Positions 1-7,980 of a DNA stretch of 64,000 nucleotides are shown piece by piece. The notes under the pieces were generated by a model that was given only the letters and a program-made list of their open reading frames with translations, searched no databases and was not told the origin of the DNA. The stretch lies in assembly GCF_002117485.1 (NCBI RefSeq), contig NZ_CP021030.1, positions 2,607,001 to 2,671,000 of the forward strand. Direction: 5' to 3'. Numbering within the stretch: position 1 is the first letter of the stretch; every line of letters begins with the position of its first letter. Position numbers and translations under genes: made by a program. This DNA is from Rhizobium sp. NXC14. Its GTDB lineage: Bacteria; Pseudomonadota; Alphaproteobacteria; Rhizobiales; Rhizobiaceae.

Positions 1-241
1 GCGCGATCTCTTCGATCTCGGCCTCGCTCTTCTCAGGGAAAGCGTTGCGCAGATTGACAAGCATCAGTCTATGACGGCGCGTCCGCCGGCCGAGGCGGCG
101 CATCATCCGGTCGGCGAAGCGAATCGCGCCATCGGCCGGAAACAGCTTCAGCACATTCAGGAAGCCGAACATCACCTGCGCCACCAGCCATTGCTGGAAA
201 TTTCTGAGCGCCAGAACGACCCGGGTAATGAACAGCTTCAC
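1..241 (-). CDS. lpxXL: Lipid A VLCFA acyltransferase LpxXL, N-terminal part
   Basis: The first 80 codons of an HtrB/LpxL-type acyltransferase; the rest lies beyond the left edge of the window. The family transfers an acyl chain from an acyl carrier protein to lipid A at the inner membrane, and LpxXL specifically uses the C28 chain carried by AcpXL. The reading frame opens with GTG (MKLFITRVVLALRNFQQW) and continues through an amphipathic N-terminus to RHRLMLVNLRNAFPEKSE, a stretch typical of the family just before the catalytic HX4D motif, which is outside the window. The GTG lies six bases after the stop of the oxidoreductase gene, so it is last in the acpXL operon. Identity rests on both the partial sequence and the gene order. 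Confidence 0.85.
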   Translation of the reverse strand, partial: MKLFITRVVLALRNFQQWLVAQVMFGFLNVLKLFPADGAIRFADRMMRRLGRRTRRHRLMLVNLRNAFPEKSEAEIEEIA

Positions 242-247
242 GTGAGG

Positions 248-1276
248 TCAGTCCATCTTCAGAATGATCTTGCCGAAGATCTGGCGGCTTTCCATCCGCT
301 CCAGCGCCCGGTCGATATCGTCGAATCCGACTTCCGTATCGATGACGGGATGGACGAGCCCGCGGCCCATCTTCTGCATCGCATCGGCCATGTTCTCCAT
401 GCGGCAGCCGAAGGAGCCAAGCAGCTTCAATTGCTGCTGGAACAGCATCATCAGGTTCATCTCTGTCGAGACGCCCGAGGTCGAGCCGCAGGTGACGAGG
501 CGCCCGCCGCGCTTCATGCAGAGTATCGAGCCTGCCCAGGTGTCCTTGCCGACATGTTCGAAGACGACGTCGACGCCCTTCTTCTTGGTCAGCTTGCGCA
601 CCACGCCTTCGAAGCGGTCGGTGCGGTAGTTGATGACGTGATCGGCGCCGAGAGCCTTGGCCCTCTCGATCTTGTCATCGGAACCGACCGTGGTAATCAC
701 GGTGCAGCCGATCTTCTTGGCAAGCTGGATCGCCGCAGTGCCAATGCCGGAGCCGCCGGCATGAACGAGGATCGTCTCGCCGGGCTCGAGCTTGGCATTG
801 TCGAACAGCATATGCTCGACCGTGCCGAAGGTGACGGGTGCCAATGCTGCGCCGATCGCATCGACACCGGGAGGGGCCGGAACCAGCAGACGCGCCGGCA
901 GGTTCACCTTTTCCTGCGCGAAGCCGTCGAGATGGAAGCCGTGCACGCCGGAGACATGTTCGCAGAGATTGTCGCGGCCTTCGCGGCAGGGACGGCAGAG
1001 GCCGCAGGTGCGCGCGCCGTAGATCGAAACCAGCTGGCCCGGCAGGACGTTGGCGACACCGGGACCGATCGCCTCGACGACGCCGGAGGCTTCCGCGCCG
1101 ATGACGAGCGGCATCTTGCGCTTGGCGAAAGCCATGCCGCGCCAGCCCCAGACGTCGATATGGTTGAGGGCCACCGCCTTGACGCGCAGCGTCACCTCGC
1201 CTGCAACGGGTGCGTCCGGTTCTGGCAGGTCGGTGATCTCAAGCTTGCGGTCATCGATCAGTTGCAAAGCGCGCAT
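248..1276 (-). CDS. MDR-family zinc-type alcohol dehydrogenase of the VLCFA locus
   Basis: A 342-residue medium-chain dehydrogenase/reductase. The GroES-like N-terminal domain carries four cysteines (C91, C94, C97, C105) in the structural-zinc lobe, and the Rossmann domain has HAGGSGIGTAAIQLAKKIG. The usual catalytic-zinc cysteine near residue 38 is absent (LNHIDVWGW), and GHE is replaced by GAEASG, so it resembles quinone oxidoreductases or enoyl reductases in that part. In rhizobia this gene always sits between the fabFXL genes and lpxXL. A role in reducing an intermediate during elongation to the 27-hydroxy C28 acid is a reasonable inference, but the reaction cannot be read from the sequence. 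It starts 56 bases after fabF1XL ends. Confidence 0.85.
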   Translation of the reverse strand: MRALQLIDDRKLEITDLPEPDAPVAGEVTLRVKAVALNHIDVWGWRGMAFAKRKMPLVIGAEASGVVEAIGPGVANVLPGQLVSIYGARTCGLCRPCREGRDNLCEHVSGVHGFHLDGFAQEKVNLPARLLVPAPPGVDAIGAALAPVTFGTVEHMLFDNAKLEPGETILVHAGGSGIGTAAIQLAKKIGCTVITTVGSDDKIERAKALGADHVINYRTDRFEGVVRKLTKKKGVDVVFEHVGKDTWAGSILCMKRGGRLVTCGSTSGVSTEMNLMMLFQQQLKLLGSFGCRMENMADAMQKMGRGLVHPVIDTEVGFDDIDRALERMESRQIFGKIILKMD

Positions 1277-1332
1277 GGCAAAATCCCTCGCCTCGAAGGC
1301 GTTCGTCTCGTCTTAAATTAGTCGGGAACCGC

Positions 1333-2619
1333 TTAAGCCGGTTCGAGCGCCATGACAAGGCTGGCATTCTGCCCGCCGAAGCCGAAGGAGTTGGAAAGCA
1401 CGGCCGAAACCTGGGCTTCCCGCTTCTTGTTCGGCACGACATCAAGCACGATCGACGGATCGGGATTGGTGTAGTTGATCGTCGGCGGCAACGTGCCCGT
1501 CAGCATCGTCTGCAGCGAGAACACCGCTTCGACCGCACCCGCTGCCGTCAGCGTATGGCCGATCATCGATTTGTTCGACGAGACGGGAATGCCGACGAGT
1601 CGTTCGCCGAAGACAGCCGACATCGCGCCGTATTCCATCTTGTCGTTCTCAGGCGTCGAGGTGCCGTGCGCATTGATGTAGCCAATGCCGCTCTCGTCGA
1701 TGCCGGCGTCGGCAAGGGCCGCGCGGATCGTCGAGATAGCCGGTCCGCCGTCGGGCGAGGAGCGAGTGCGGTGGAAGCTATCGGCCTTGTCGCCGGCGCC
1801 CTTCATGATGCCGAGCACCCTGGCACCGCGGGCGACCGCCGCTTCCAGCGATTCCAGGACCAGCGTCGCCGCACCCTCGGCGATGACGAAGCCGTCGCGG
1901 TCCTTGCTGAACGGCTTGGAGGCCTTGGTCGGCGGATCGTTCTGCGTCGAAAGAGCCGACAGAAGCGAGAAGCGGATCAGCGCTTCGGCGCTGAGCGACC
2001 CATCGGTCGCAACCGTCAATGCGCGATCGGTGCGCCCCTGACGAATCGCCTCGATGCCGAGCTGGATCGCGGTGACGCCGGAAGCGCAGGCCGTCGACAG
2101 CGTCACGGGAAGGCCGCGCGTGCCGAACCGGTCGGCCAGACGCTCGGAAATCGCACCGAACAGCGCCGCCTCGTGGAAGGCCGGGTCGGGCCGCTGGCGC
2201 AGCGCGGTCAGGAAGCGCTCATAGGCGTCGCCTGGATGATCGGCGGCCGGCGAACGGTCTGCAAGTTCGAAGCGGGCGCTCCATTCCGGCTCGATCGGCG
2301 GCGCGGCAAGGAACAGCGGACCGTTGAAATCGCCTGAAAGACCGGCGTCGGCCAATGCTTCGATGGTAGTCTCGCGGGCAAAGGCATAGGAACGCTCGAC
2401 GGCGTTCGGCACCGGAATTTCGATGAAATCGACGGTGCCGGCGATGCGTGTCGACAGGCCTTCGGTCGGAAAGCGGTTGATTGCGTGGATACCAGAGGTG
2501 CCCGAGGAAAGGGCCGCCCAGTTGTCCTTCAGGCCCTGGCCGAGCGAGGTGATGATGCCTATGCCGGTCACTGCGACGATCGGTCGGCCGAGATGATCTC
2601 TGTAAGCGGAAGCTGTCAT
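1333..2619 (-). CDS. fabF1XL: Beta-ketoacyl-ACP synthase FabF1XL (intact active site)
   Basis: A 428-residue condensing enzyme of the FabF family. The nucleophile Cys178 lies in TLSTACASGVTA, the two catalytic histidines are His318 (NAHGTSTPEND) and His355 (SNKSMIGH), Lys350 is conserved, and the C-terminal NSFGFGGQNAS loop is present, so the enzyme should be catalytically competent. It would elongate acyl chains carried on AcpXL beyond the normal length during synthesis of the 27-hydroxyoctacosanoate of lipid A. The gene follows fabF2XL after ten bases, and the pair probably works as a heterodimer because fabF2XL lacks these catalytic residues. Confidence 0.92.
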   Translation of the reverse strand: MTASAYRDHLGRPIVAVTGIGIITSLGQGLKDNWAALSSGTSGIHAINRFPTEGLSTRIAGTVDFIEIPVPNAVERSYAFARETTIEALADAGLSGDFNGPLFLAAPPIEPEWSARFELADRSPAADHPGDAYERFLTALRQRPDPAFHEAALFGAISERLADRFGTRGLPVTLSTACASGVTAIQLGIEAIRQGRTDRALTVATDGSLSAEALIRFSLLSALSTQNDPPTKASKPFSKDRDGFVIAEGAATLVLESLEAAVARGARVLGIMKGAGDKADSFHRTRSSPDGGPAISTIRAALADAGIDESGIGYINAHGTSTPENDKMEYGAMSAVFGERLVGIPVSSNKSMIGHTLTAAGAVEAVFSLQTMLTGTLPPTINYTNPDPSIVLDVVPNKKREAQVSAVLSNSFGFGGQNASLVMALEPA

Positions 2620-2629
2620 ATCTCTCTCC

Positions 2630-3835
2630 TCACGCCTCTGCGGAAAGAACGGCGACGCCCTCGCCGCGCTGATGTCCGACCATAGTTACGACGGCCGCCT
2701 TCGTTCCCGCCTTCATCGGCGCTTCATGGGCGACGTCGAAGGGTGGAACCTTGGCCTCGGCATCGATTGCAAGGGCTGCGAGCGCCAGCCCTAGCGGGAA
2801 TTGCGCTTCGATCGTGTGACCGGAAACGCCGCCGAAGCCGCGGATCGCCGCACCCGGAAGCTGATGTTCCAGCACCGCCTTTTCGCGGGCGGCGATGTCA
2901 TGCATGCCGGTCGAACCGGAGAAGATCGCCATGCTCTCTGCCGGCAGCTCGGCGGCAGGCTTCAGCAGCCGTTCCATCCGCACTTCGAAATTGCCGGCAG
3001 CGCGGTTGCCGCGATCGCCTTCAACGGCGCTGATCGTCGCATAGATGTGCGCGCCGCGCTCTTCCGCGTGCTTGCGCGATTCCAGCACCAGGAAAGCGCC
3101 GGCCGAACCGGTGATCATGCCGCCGCCCTCGAGGTCCGAGCGCGACCAGAGCGGCGCCCATTCGCCGCGCGTATGCGCGCCGATCGCTTCAGTGAGCAGG
3201 ATCATGTCCGGACGCTCGGCAGCAAAGGCGCCGCCGACCAGCGCATGGGTGGATTCGCCGGAGCGAATGCGCCAGAACGCCGTCTCGACGGCGGAAACAC
3301 CCGACGCTTCTTCGCCCATGAAGGTCCGCGAGGAGCCAGTGACCTTGTGAACGATGGAGATATTGCCGGCAAGCAGATTGGAAAGCTGCGCCAGGAACAG
3401 CGTCGGCCTCAGCTCCGTCGTCAGCTTCTCATTGAGCAGCAGTTCGCGGTCGTTGCGCTTCAAGCCCTCGTCGACGATCAGCGTGTCGACGTTGATGTCG
3501 CGCTCGCCGCCGCCGGCCGCTACGATCATGTCCATCGTGCCGCAGGCCTCGATATTGTCCTTGAATCCGGCATCGTCGAGCGCAAGACCCGCGGCGAAGA
3601 CGCCGATGCGCTGCCAGTTTTCCATCTGGCGCTGGTCGCCGCGCTTGGCAATCTGCTGCGACCAGTCGATCTCAGGCAGCGGATGCACCGGATAGGGTTT
3701 GAATTTCTCTGTCTCGACGATCGCCCTTGGCGTGCTGTCGGCCGAAAGCAGCGCGACATGCGCCTCCTTGCCGACGCCCTGACAGGTAACGATACCGACG
3801 CCTGAAATGACGACGTCGTTTGCGGCCTTGCTCAT
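2630..3835 (-). CDS. fabF2XL: Degenerate ketosynthase-like protein FabF2XL (lacks catalytic Cys)
   Basis: A 401-residue protein with the thiolase-fold layout of FabF. Aligned by eye with its neighbour FabF1XL, the position of the nucleophilic cysteine is Glu176 (FMGEEASGVSA), the first catalytic histidine is Gly307 (IFSGSTGMHD) and the lysine is lost. Only His340 (GGVSGH) remains. This pattern resembles the chain-length factor (KS-beta) subunit of type II polyketide synthases, where Cys is replaced by Gln. A structural, chain-length-setting partner of FabF1XL is therefore inferred. The start codon overlaps the fabZXL stop as ATGA, which implies coupled translation. Confidence 0.88.
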   Translation of the reverse strand: MSKAANDVVISGVGIVTCQGVGKEAHVALLSADSTPRAIVETEKFKPYPVHPLPEIDWSQQIAKRGDQRQMENWQRIGVFAAGLALDDAGFKDNIEACGTMDMIVAAGGGERDINVDTLIVDEGLKRNDRELLLNEKLTTELRPTLFLAQLSNLLAGNISIVHKVTGSSRTFMGEEASGVSAVETAFWRIRSGESTHALVGGAFAAERPDMILLTEAIGAHTRGEWAPLWSRSDLEGGGMITGSAGAFLVLESRKHAEERGAHIYATISAVEGDRGNRAAGNFEVRMERLLKPAAELPAESMAIFSGSTGMHDIAAREKAVLEHQLPGAAIRGFGGVSGHTIEAQFPLGLALAALAIDAEAKVPPFDVAHEAPMKAGTKAAVVTMVGHQRGEGVAVLSAEA

Positions 3836-4314
3836 CCAACCACTCCCTGCGCTGCGATCGCTTCGAGAAGCCCGACCTCGCCGGCGCGTTTTTTCACGAT
3901 ATCGCCGAGCGGAACTTCGCTGAAGGGCATGGTACGCAGTTTCAGCTGCGCATCGCAGACCTTCTTGCCGCCGCTGGTGATCTTGGCTTTGGTGACCGCA
4001 AAACCCGACCCGTCATGCTCCAACACCGCCTCGATATCGAGCACGGCTTCCGGCTCGACAAAAGTGCGCATCTTGGCGCCGTCGACGGACATCAGGAAGG
4101 GCATGGCGGCAAAGTCGGAGGCGGCAAGCACCAGCATGCCGGAAGCCTGCGCCATGGTTTCGATCAGGAGCACGCCGGGAACGAGCGGCATACCGGGAAA
4201 ATGGCCTTCGAAAACGGGGCTCTTGGCCGGCACGACGGATCGCGCCGTCAGCGTAGCCTTCTTCAGGTCCACCGCTTCGACGCGGTCAATCATCTGGAAA
4301 TATTCCAGCAGCAT
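3832..4314 (-). CDS. fabZXL: 3-hydroxyacyl-ACP dehydratase FabZXL
   Basis: A 160-residue hot-dog-fold protein of the FabZ family. The catalytic motif reads GHFPGMPLVPGVLLIETMAQ around residues 37-56, with the active-site His and Glu both present. It should dehydrate 3-hydroxyacyl-AcpXL intermediates during elongation to the C28 acid. It lies between acpXL (117 bases upstream) and fabF2XL (4-base overlap), the usual order of this locus. The gap before it holds no gene and could contain an internal promoter or simply be an operon spacer. Confidence 0.92.
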   Translation of the reverse strand: MLLEYFQMIDRVEAVDLKKATLTARSVVPAKSPVFEGHFPGMPLVPGVLLIETMAQASGMLVLAASDFAAMPFLMSVDGAKMRTFVEPEAVLDIEAVLEHDGSGFAVTKAKITSGGKKVCDAQLKLRTMPFSEVPLGDIVKKRAGEVGLLEAIAAQGVVG

Positions 4315-4431
4315 TCGGATCCTCCGGCCCGGAAGGCCAAATCCGCCCGCCGGTGACGCCTAATTAGGAACGAAACCGCCCGGCCGCCATAGTCAGGGCG
4401 GCAGGGCGTTCGAAAAAGACTGATGTGTCGC

Positions 4432-4710
4432 TCAGGCCTTGGCCGCTTTGAGCTCGTCGATCTTGGCACAGAGGTTCTTCAGCACGAAATATTCTTCGGT
4501 GGAAACCTTGCCTTCGTTGACCTCCTGCGTCCACTTTTCGAGCGGAATCTTGATGCCGAATTCCTTGTCGATCGCAAAGACGATATCGAGGAAATCGAGG
4601 CTGTCGATACCGAGGTCGTCGATCGTATGGCTCTCCGGCGTGATCGTGGCGCGATCGATCTCGCTGGTTTCTGCAATAATGTCGGCAACTTTGTCGAATG
4701 TAGCGGTCAC
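4432..4710 (-). CDS. acpXL: Acyl carrier protein AcpXL
   Basis: A 92-residue acidic acyl carrier protein dedicated to the C28 chain of lipid A. The phosphopantetheine serine is in [15 protein letters not shown], and the C-terminal part ([20 protein letters not shown]) is characteristic of AcpXL rather than of the housekeeping AcpP. The start is GTG at 4710, chosen because the protein then has the usual length and a GAGG Shine-Dalgarno lies eight bases upstream. A longer frame reading upstream has no support. It is the first gene of the VLCFA operon, and two FNR-type boxes lie 180-230 bases upstream. Confidence 0.95.
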
Positions 4711-4891
4711 GCGCTGTACCTCATGAAATGACGATTTAAACCCCCTCATAGGCAAATCCTTTTCAAAAGCCAATGCTTTCGTCCGGGCGTCGCGGCAATT
4801 TGACAATAAGGTGTTGCCTAAACAGCAATGGAACGCCGGCGAGTGCTGGCGCCGAAAACAGGATGCGGCTGTCCAACATCCGCACCGGTCT

Positions 4892-4936
4892 TTGATCTGA
4901 ATCAAATTATGCGCGCCGGCATTTGATAATCATCAA
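4892..4936 (-). promoter_or_regulatory. Tandem FixK/FnrN boxes upstream of acpXL
   Basis: Two exact matches to the FNR-class consensus TTGAT-N4-ATCAA, at 4892-4905 (TTGATCTGAATCAA) and 4923-4936 (TTGATAATCATCAA). Their starts are 31 bases apart, close to three helical turns. They lie in the gap between the 3' end of the transpeptidase gene and the 5' end of acpXL, so acpXL is the only gene they can serve on the minus strand. Paired sites of this kind are known for FnrN/FixK-controlled promoters in rhizobia. No clear -10 element was recognised. Confidence 0.75.
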
Positions 4937-5121
4937 GCTGGGCTGGAAGGAATTGCGATCGCGTTCCAGCATGTCCGGCTATTTGAAGGATCGCGACGAT
5001 CGACGTTGCCAGCATTGAGATTTTTGAAGCAGGCACGCCCGTTGCACGTCCTTCCCGCCAGGCGCGGCACGGCGTCGTCTGCGGTCCGACGCCGAATTCA
5101 GGTTAACGCGCTGATCCGGGA

Positions 5122-5550
5122 TCAACGCGTGATGACGACGCGGGTATTGGCAAGACCTGCCTGCCGCGCCAGTGAGAAGAACTCGGCCGCATTGTCGGGA
5201 TGCAAGCGAACGCAGCCATGCGAGGCCGGTGTGCCGAGACGCTTCAGATCGAAGGTGGCATGAACGGCGTAACCGCCGTTGAAAAATACAGCATACGGCA
5301 TCGGCGCATTGTCGTATTTGCGCGAACGGTGATCGCGCGATAGCCATTTGGCGCTCCAGGAGCCGGTCGGCGTGACATAACCATTGCGCGCGGTCGAAAC
5401 CTTCCAGCGATATTTGACAAAGCCGTCCTCGGTGACGGTCATGGTCTGTTTGCCGATGCTGATATTGGCAACCAGCGTTGCTGCTTCAGCGGCAACCGGA
5501 GAAAACTGCAGCAATAAGCTTACCGCCGCGGCGGCAAAAATCGTCTTCAT
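5122..5550 (-). CDS. Secreted L,D-transpeptidase, YkuD family
   Basis: A 142-residue protein starting with a signal peptide (MKTIFAAAAVSLLLQF, then AAEAA as likely cleavage region). It consists almost wholly of one YkuD domain with the catalytic signature HATFDLKRLG followed by ASHGCVRLHPD, containing the nucleophile Cys. Such enzymes form 3-3 peptidoglycan cross-links or attach proteins to peptidoglycan in the periplasm. The start at 5550 is preferred over an upstream ATG because GAAGAGGG lies correctly spaced before it and the signal peptide begins there. Monocistronic, and not obviously linked to its neighbours. Confidence 0.9.
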   Translation of the reverse strand: MKTIFAAAAVSLLLQFSPVAAEAATLVANISIGKQTMTVTEDGFVKYRWKVSTARNGYVTPTGSWSAKWLSRDHRSRKYDNAPMPYAVFFNGGYAVHATFDLKRLGTPASHGCVRLHPDNAAEFFSLARQAGLANTRVVITR

Positions 5551-5700
5551 GATAATCCCTCTTCGCACCCGCGCATTTGATTGCGCCCTCACGCCAGAGA
5601 GACTACGACGATACTTGATTATATAGCTTTAACCCGAATGGTAATCACAATTCTAACAGGGCAATGACGGATTTGAGCGCCGCAGGACGGCCGCTCCGCC

Positions 5701-5901
5701 TCACTGAAGCTTGCGCGCCGCCGGCCTCTGCTTGAGCTGCTGATAGGCCTTGTTCATCCTTTCGCGGATGGAGGCCATGGTGCCGAGATTATGGCCGCAA
5801 GCCGCGCAGCTTATGATATCCGTCTCCCGGATCTCCGGACGCTCGAATTTCATCTTGGTGCTTTTGCACTTCGGGCACGGTAGTTCAATCTGAACTGTCA
5901 T
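5701..5901 (-). CDS. Small zinc-ribbon protein, function unknown
   Basis: A 66-residue protein with two CxxC knuckles (PCPKCKS near residue 10 and SCAACGHN near residue 35) separated by about 25 residues, a likely zinc ribbon. The C-terminal half is a basic helix (ASIRERMNKAYQQLKQR). The start at MTVQIELPCPKC is preferred to an upstream in-frame ATG because it is the point where the zinc ribbon fold begins. It could bind nucleic acid or act as a small adaptor, but nothing in the sequence or context fixes its role. Confidence 0.7.
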   Translation of the reverse strand: MTVQIELPCPKCKSTKMKFERPEIRETDIISCAACGHNLGTMASIRERMNKAYQQLKQRPAARKLQ

Positions 5902-5995
5902 CGCTCTGCTTCCGGTCTGATGGAGATATGAGGCGTTTCGCATAAACGTTTGGGACGGGACTGTCCACTGGGGCGTGAGCTCTACCGCAAGCCCC

Positions 5996-6976
5996 TCACA
6001 GAGAGCACAAAAACAATCCGAACGTCACGCCGGCAAGCACCATGCAGCTCGCCTGATACACTGAGACCCCGTCTTCGATGTCGCCGGATGTCGCGACATC
6101 GCGTCCGGGATTGTTGATCATCGGCTCGGTAACGAGCACACCGCCATAGATGCGCGGTCCTGCGAGCTGGACATTCAGCGCACCAGCCATTGCCGCTTCC
6201 GGCCGGCCGGAATTCGGCGAACGGTGCAAGCCGCCGTCGCGCATAGCCACCCGGATCGCCTCGCGGCAGGCGCTGGTGCCGCGCCGGATCCAGGCGCCTG
6301 CAGCAATCAGCAGGATCGAAAGGCGCGCCGCCGGCCAGTTGGCGAGATCGTCGAGCCGAGCGGCCGCCCAGCCGAAATCGATATATTTTTCCGATCTATG
6401 GCCGATCATCGAGTCCGCCGTGTTCAGCATCTTGTAAGCGAAAAGCCCTGGCAGGCCGAAGATAGCGTACCAAATCGCCGGCGCGACGACGCCATCGGAG
6501 AAGTTCTCGGCAAGGCTTTCGATCGCAGCACGGCAGACGGCCGGCTCATCCAGCGTCTCGGGATCGCGCCCGACAATGCGGGAGACGGCGGCCCGTCCAC
6601 CGGCAAGCCCCTCCTCGCGCAGGGCGACGGCAACGGCAGCGACATGGTCGGCAAGGCTCTTCTGCGCCAGAAAGACCGCCACCAGTCCGGTCTCCAGCAG
6701 GATGCCGCCGAGGCCGAACAGCGCGAAAAACCGGTTGAACACGAAGCCGGCCCCCACAGCGAGCAGCAGCAGCGCCAGGATGGCGGCAACGCCGTTCATC
6801 CGCCGTTGATGCCCCGTAAGGCTTGAAGGATTGAGCTGCTGGTCGGCATAGGAGATCACCGCTCCAAAAATCGCGACAGGATGCGGCACGCGCGACCAGA
6901 GCCATTGCGGATCGCCGACAATCCGGTCGAGCAGCAGCGCCAGAAGCAGCACGAGAAGGTTTAGGTCGATCGTCAT
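5996..6976 (-). CDS. cobD: Adenosylcobinamide-phosphate synthase CobD (CbiB)
   Basis: A 326-residue integral membrane protein of the CbiB/CobD family, which attaches (R)-1-amino-2-propanol O-2-phosphate to adenosylcobyric acid. Family features include the N-terminal LLDRIVGDPQWLWSRVPHPV, the central ESLAENFSDGVVAPAIWY and the NTADSMIGHRSEKY block. Several hydrophobic segments are visible. It is the last of four coupled genes, and its ATG overlaps the cobC stop as ATGA. The gene directly upstream (cobC) makes the aminopropanol phosphate substrate, so the order matches the pathway. Confidence 0.95.
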   Translation of the reverse strand: MTIDLNLLVLLLALLLDRIVGDPQWLWSRVPHPVAIFGAVISYADQQLNPSSLTGHQRRMNGVAAILALLLLAVGAGFVFNRFFALFGLGGILLETGLVAVFLAQKSLADHVAAVAVALREEGLAGGRAAVSRIVGRDPETLDEPAVCRAAIESLAENFSDGVVAPAIWYAIFGLPGLFAYKMLNTADSMIGHRSEKYIDFGWAAARLDDLANWPAARLSILLIAAGAWIRRGTSACREAIRVAMRDGGLHRSPNSGRPEAAMAGALNVQLAGPRIYGGVLVTEPMINNPGRDVATSGDIEDGVSVYQASCMVLAGVTFGLFLCSL

Positions 6977-7980
6977 CGCTCAAATCTCTGAAGGACTTCG
7001 CCAAGCCGCCGGTCCGCCGCCGGATCGGGCGCCAGCCCGAAACGCAGCCATTCGGGCGCATAGTCGAACTTGCGGACGAGAATATGATGCCGGCAGAGAT
7101 GCGTGTAAATGTCGCTCGCCCTGGCATCGTCGACAAGGGCAAACAACCCTGTTCCCCCTGCGATCCGGAGGCCGACCCCGCCCAGCACCGCACGAAGCCC
7201 GGCGCTGCGTTCATCGATAAGCCGGCGGATGGAAGAAACGTCCGAACGCAGAAGCGAGCCTGCTATCGAAAGCGCCGGCCCGGAAACCGCCCAGGGCCCG
7301 AGCCACTCCTCGAAACGCTTGAGAATGTCGTCACGTGCAATCACGAAACCGAGCCGCAGGCCGGCGAGCCCAAAAAACTTGCCGAAAGAGCGAAAGATCA
7401 CCAGGTTTGAGAGCCTCTGCGCGACGCCCGCAAGACTCAGCGCTGGATCGGCATCGCCGAACGCCTCGTCAACAACGAGAAGCCCATTGACCGCCTTCAT
7501 CCTCTCGTGCAGTCCGATCAGCGTCTCGTTCGGCCATGTCAGCCCATCGGGATTGTTCGGATTGACGACGACGGCAAGCCGATGCTCGGTTCCGATCGCA
7601 GCGACATCATTGACGGTCTCGACGGCAAAACCGGCCGAAATAAAGGCGCGCGCATACTCGCCATAGGTCGGCGCCACGACGGCGACCCTGGCGCCCTCAC
7701 CCTTTGTCAGCAACCGCGGCAGAAGCTGGATCACCGATTGCGTTCCGGGCACCGGCAGCGGCAGGATCTGGCCGCTCCCATAGTAATCGCGCGCCGCCCG
7801 CCTTGCCTGATTGACCAGATAACTGTCCGGCAAGCGGTGCCAGGCCCTTGTCGGGATTTCTGGCAGGGCAGCCGGGCACGGGTTAATGCCGGTGGAAAGG
7901 TCGAGCCAGTCCTCCGGCCTGCCGCCAAAGGCGGCAGCAGCGGCGGTAACTTCGCCACCATGGACGATCGGCGCGCTCAC
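6973..7980 (-). CDS. cobC: Threonine-phosphate decarboxylase CobC
   Basis: A 335-residue class I/II aminotransferase-fold, PLP-dependent enzyme that decarboxylates L-threonine phosphate to aminopropanol phosphate for the cobalamin side chain. Visible features are the N-terminal HGGEVTAAAAAFGG, LDLSTGINP, the VVNPNNPDG loop, VVDEAF and the PLP-lysine motif RSFGKFFGLAGLRLG. The start is GTG and overlaps the cobB stop by four bases (GTGA); cobD overlaps the other end. Nothing unusual in length or residues. Confidence 0.95.
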   Translation of the reverse strand: MSAPIVHGGEVTAAAAAFGGRPEDWLDLSTGINPCPAALPEIPTRAWHRLPDSYLVNQARRAARDYYGSGQILPLPVPGTQSVIQLLPRLLTKGEGARVAVVAPTYGEYARAFISAGFAVETVNDVAAIGTEHRLAVVVNPNNPDGLTWPNETLIGLHERMKAVNGLLVVDEAFGDADPALSLAGVAQRLSNLVIFRSFGKFFGLAGLRLGFVIARDDILKRFEEWLGPWAVSGPALSIAGSLLRSDVSSIRRLIDERSAGLRAVLGGVGLRIAGGTGLFALVDDARASDIYTHLCRHHILVRKFDYAPEWLRFGLAPDPAADRRLGEVLQRFER

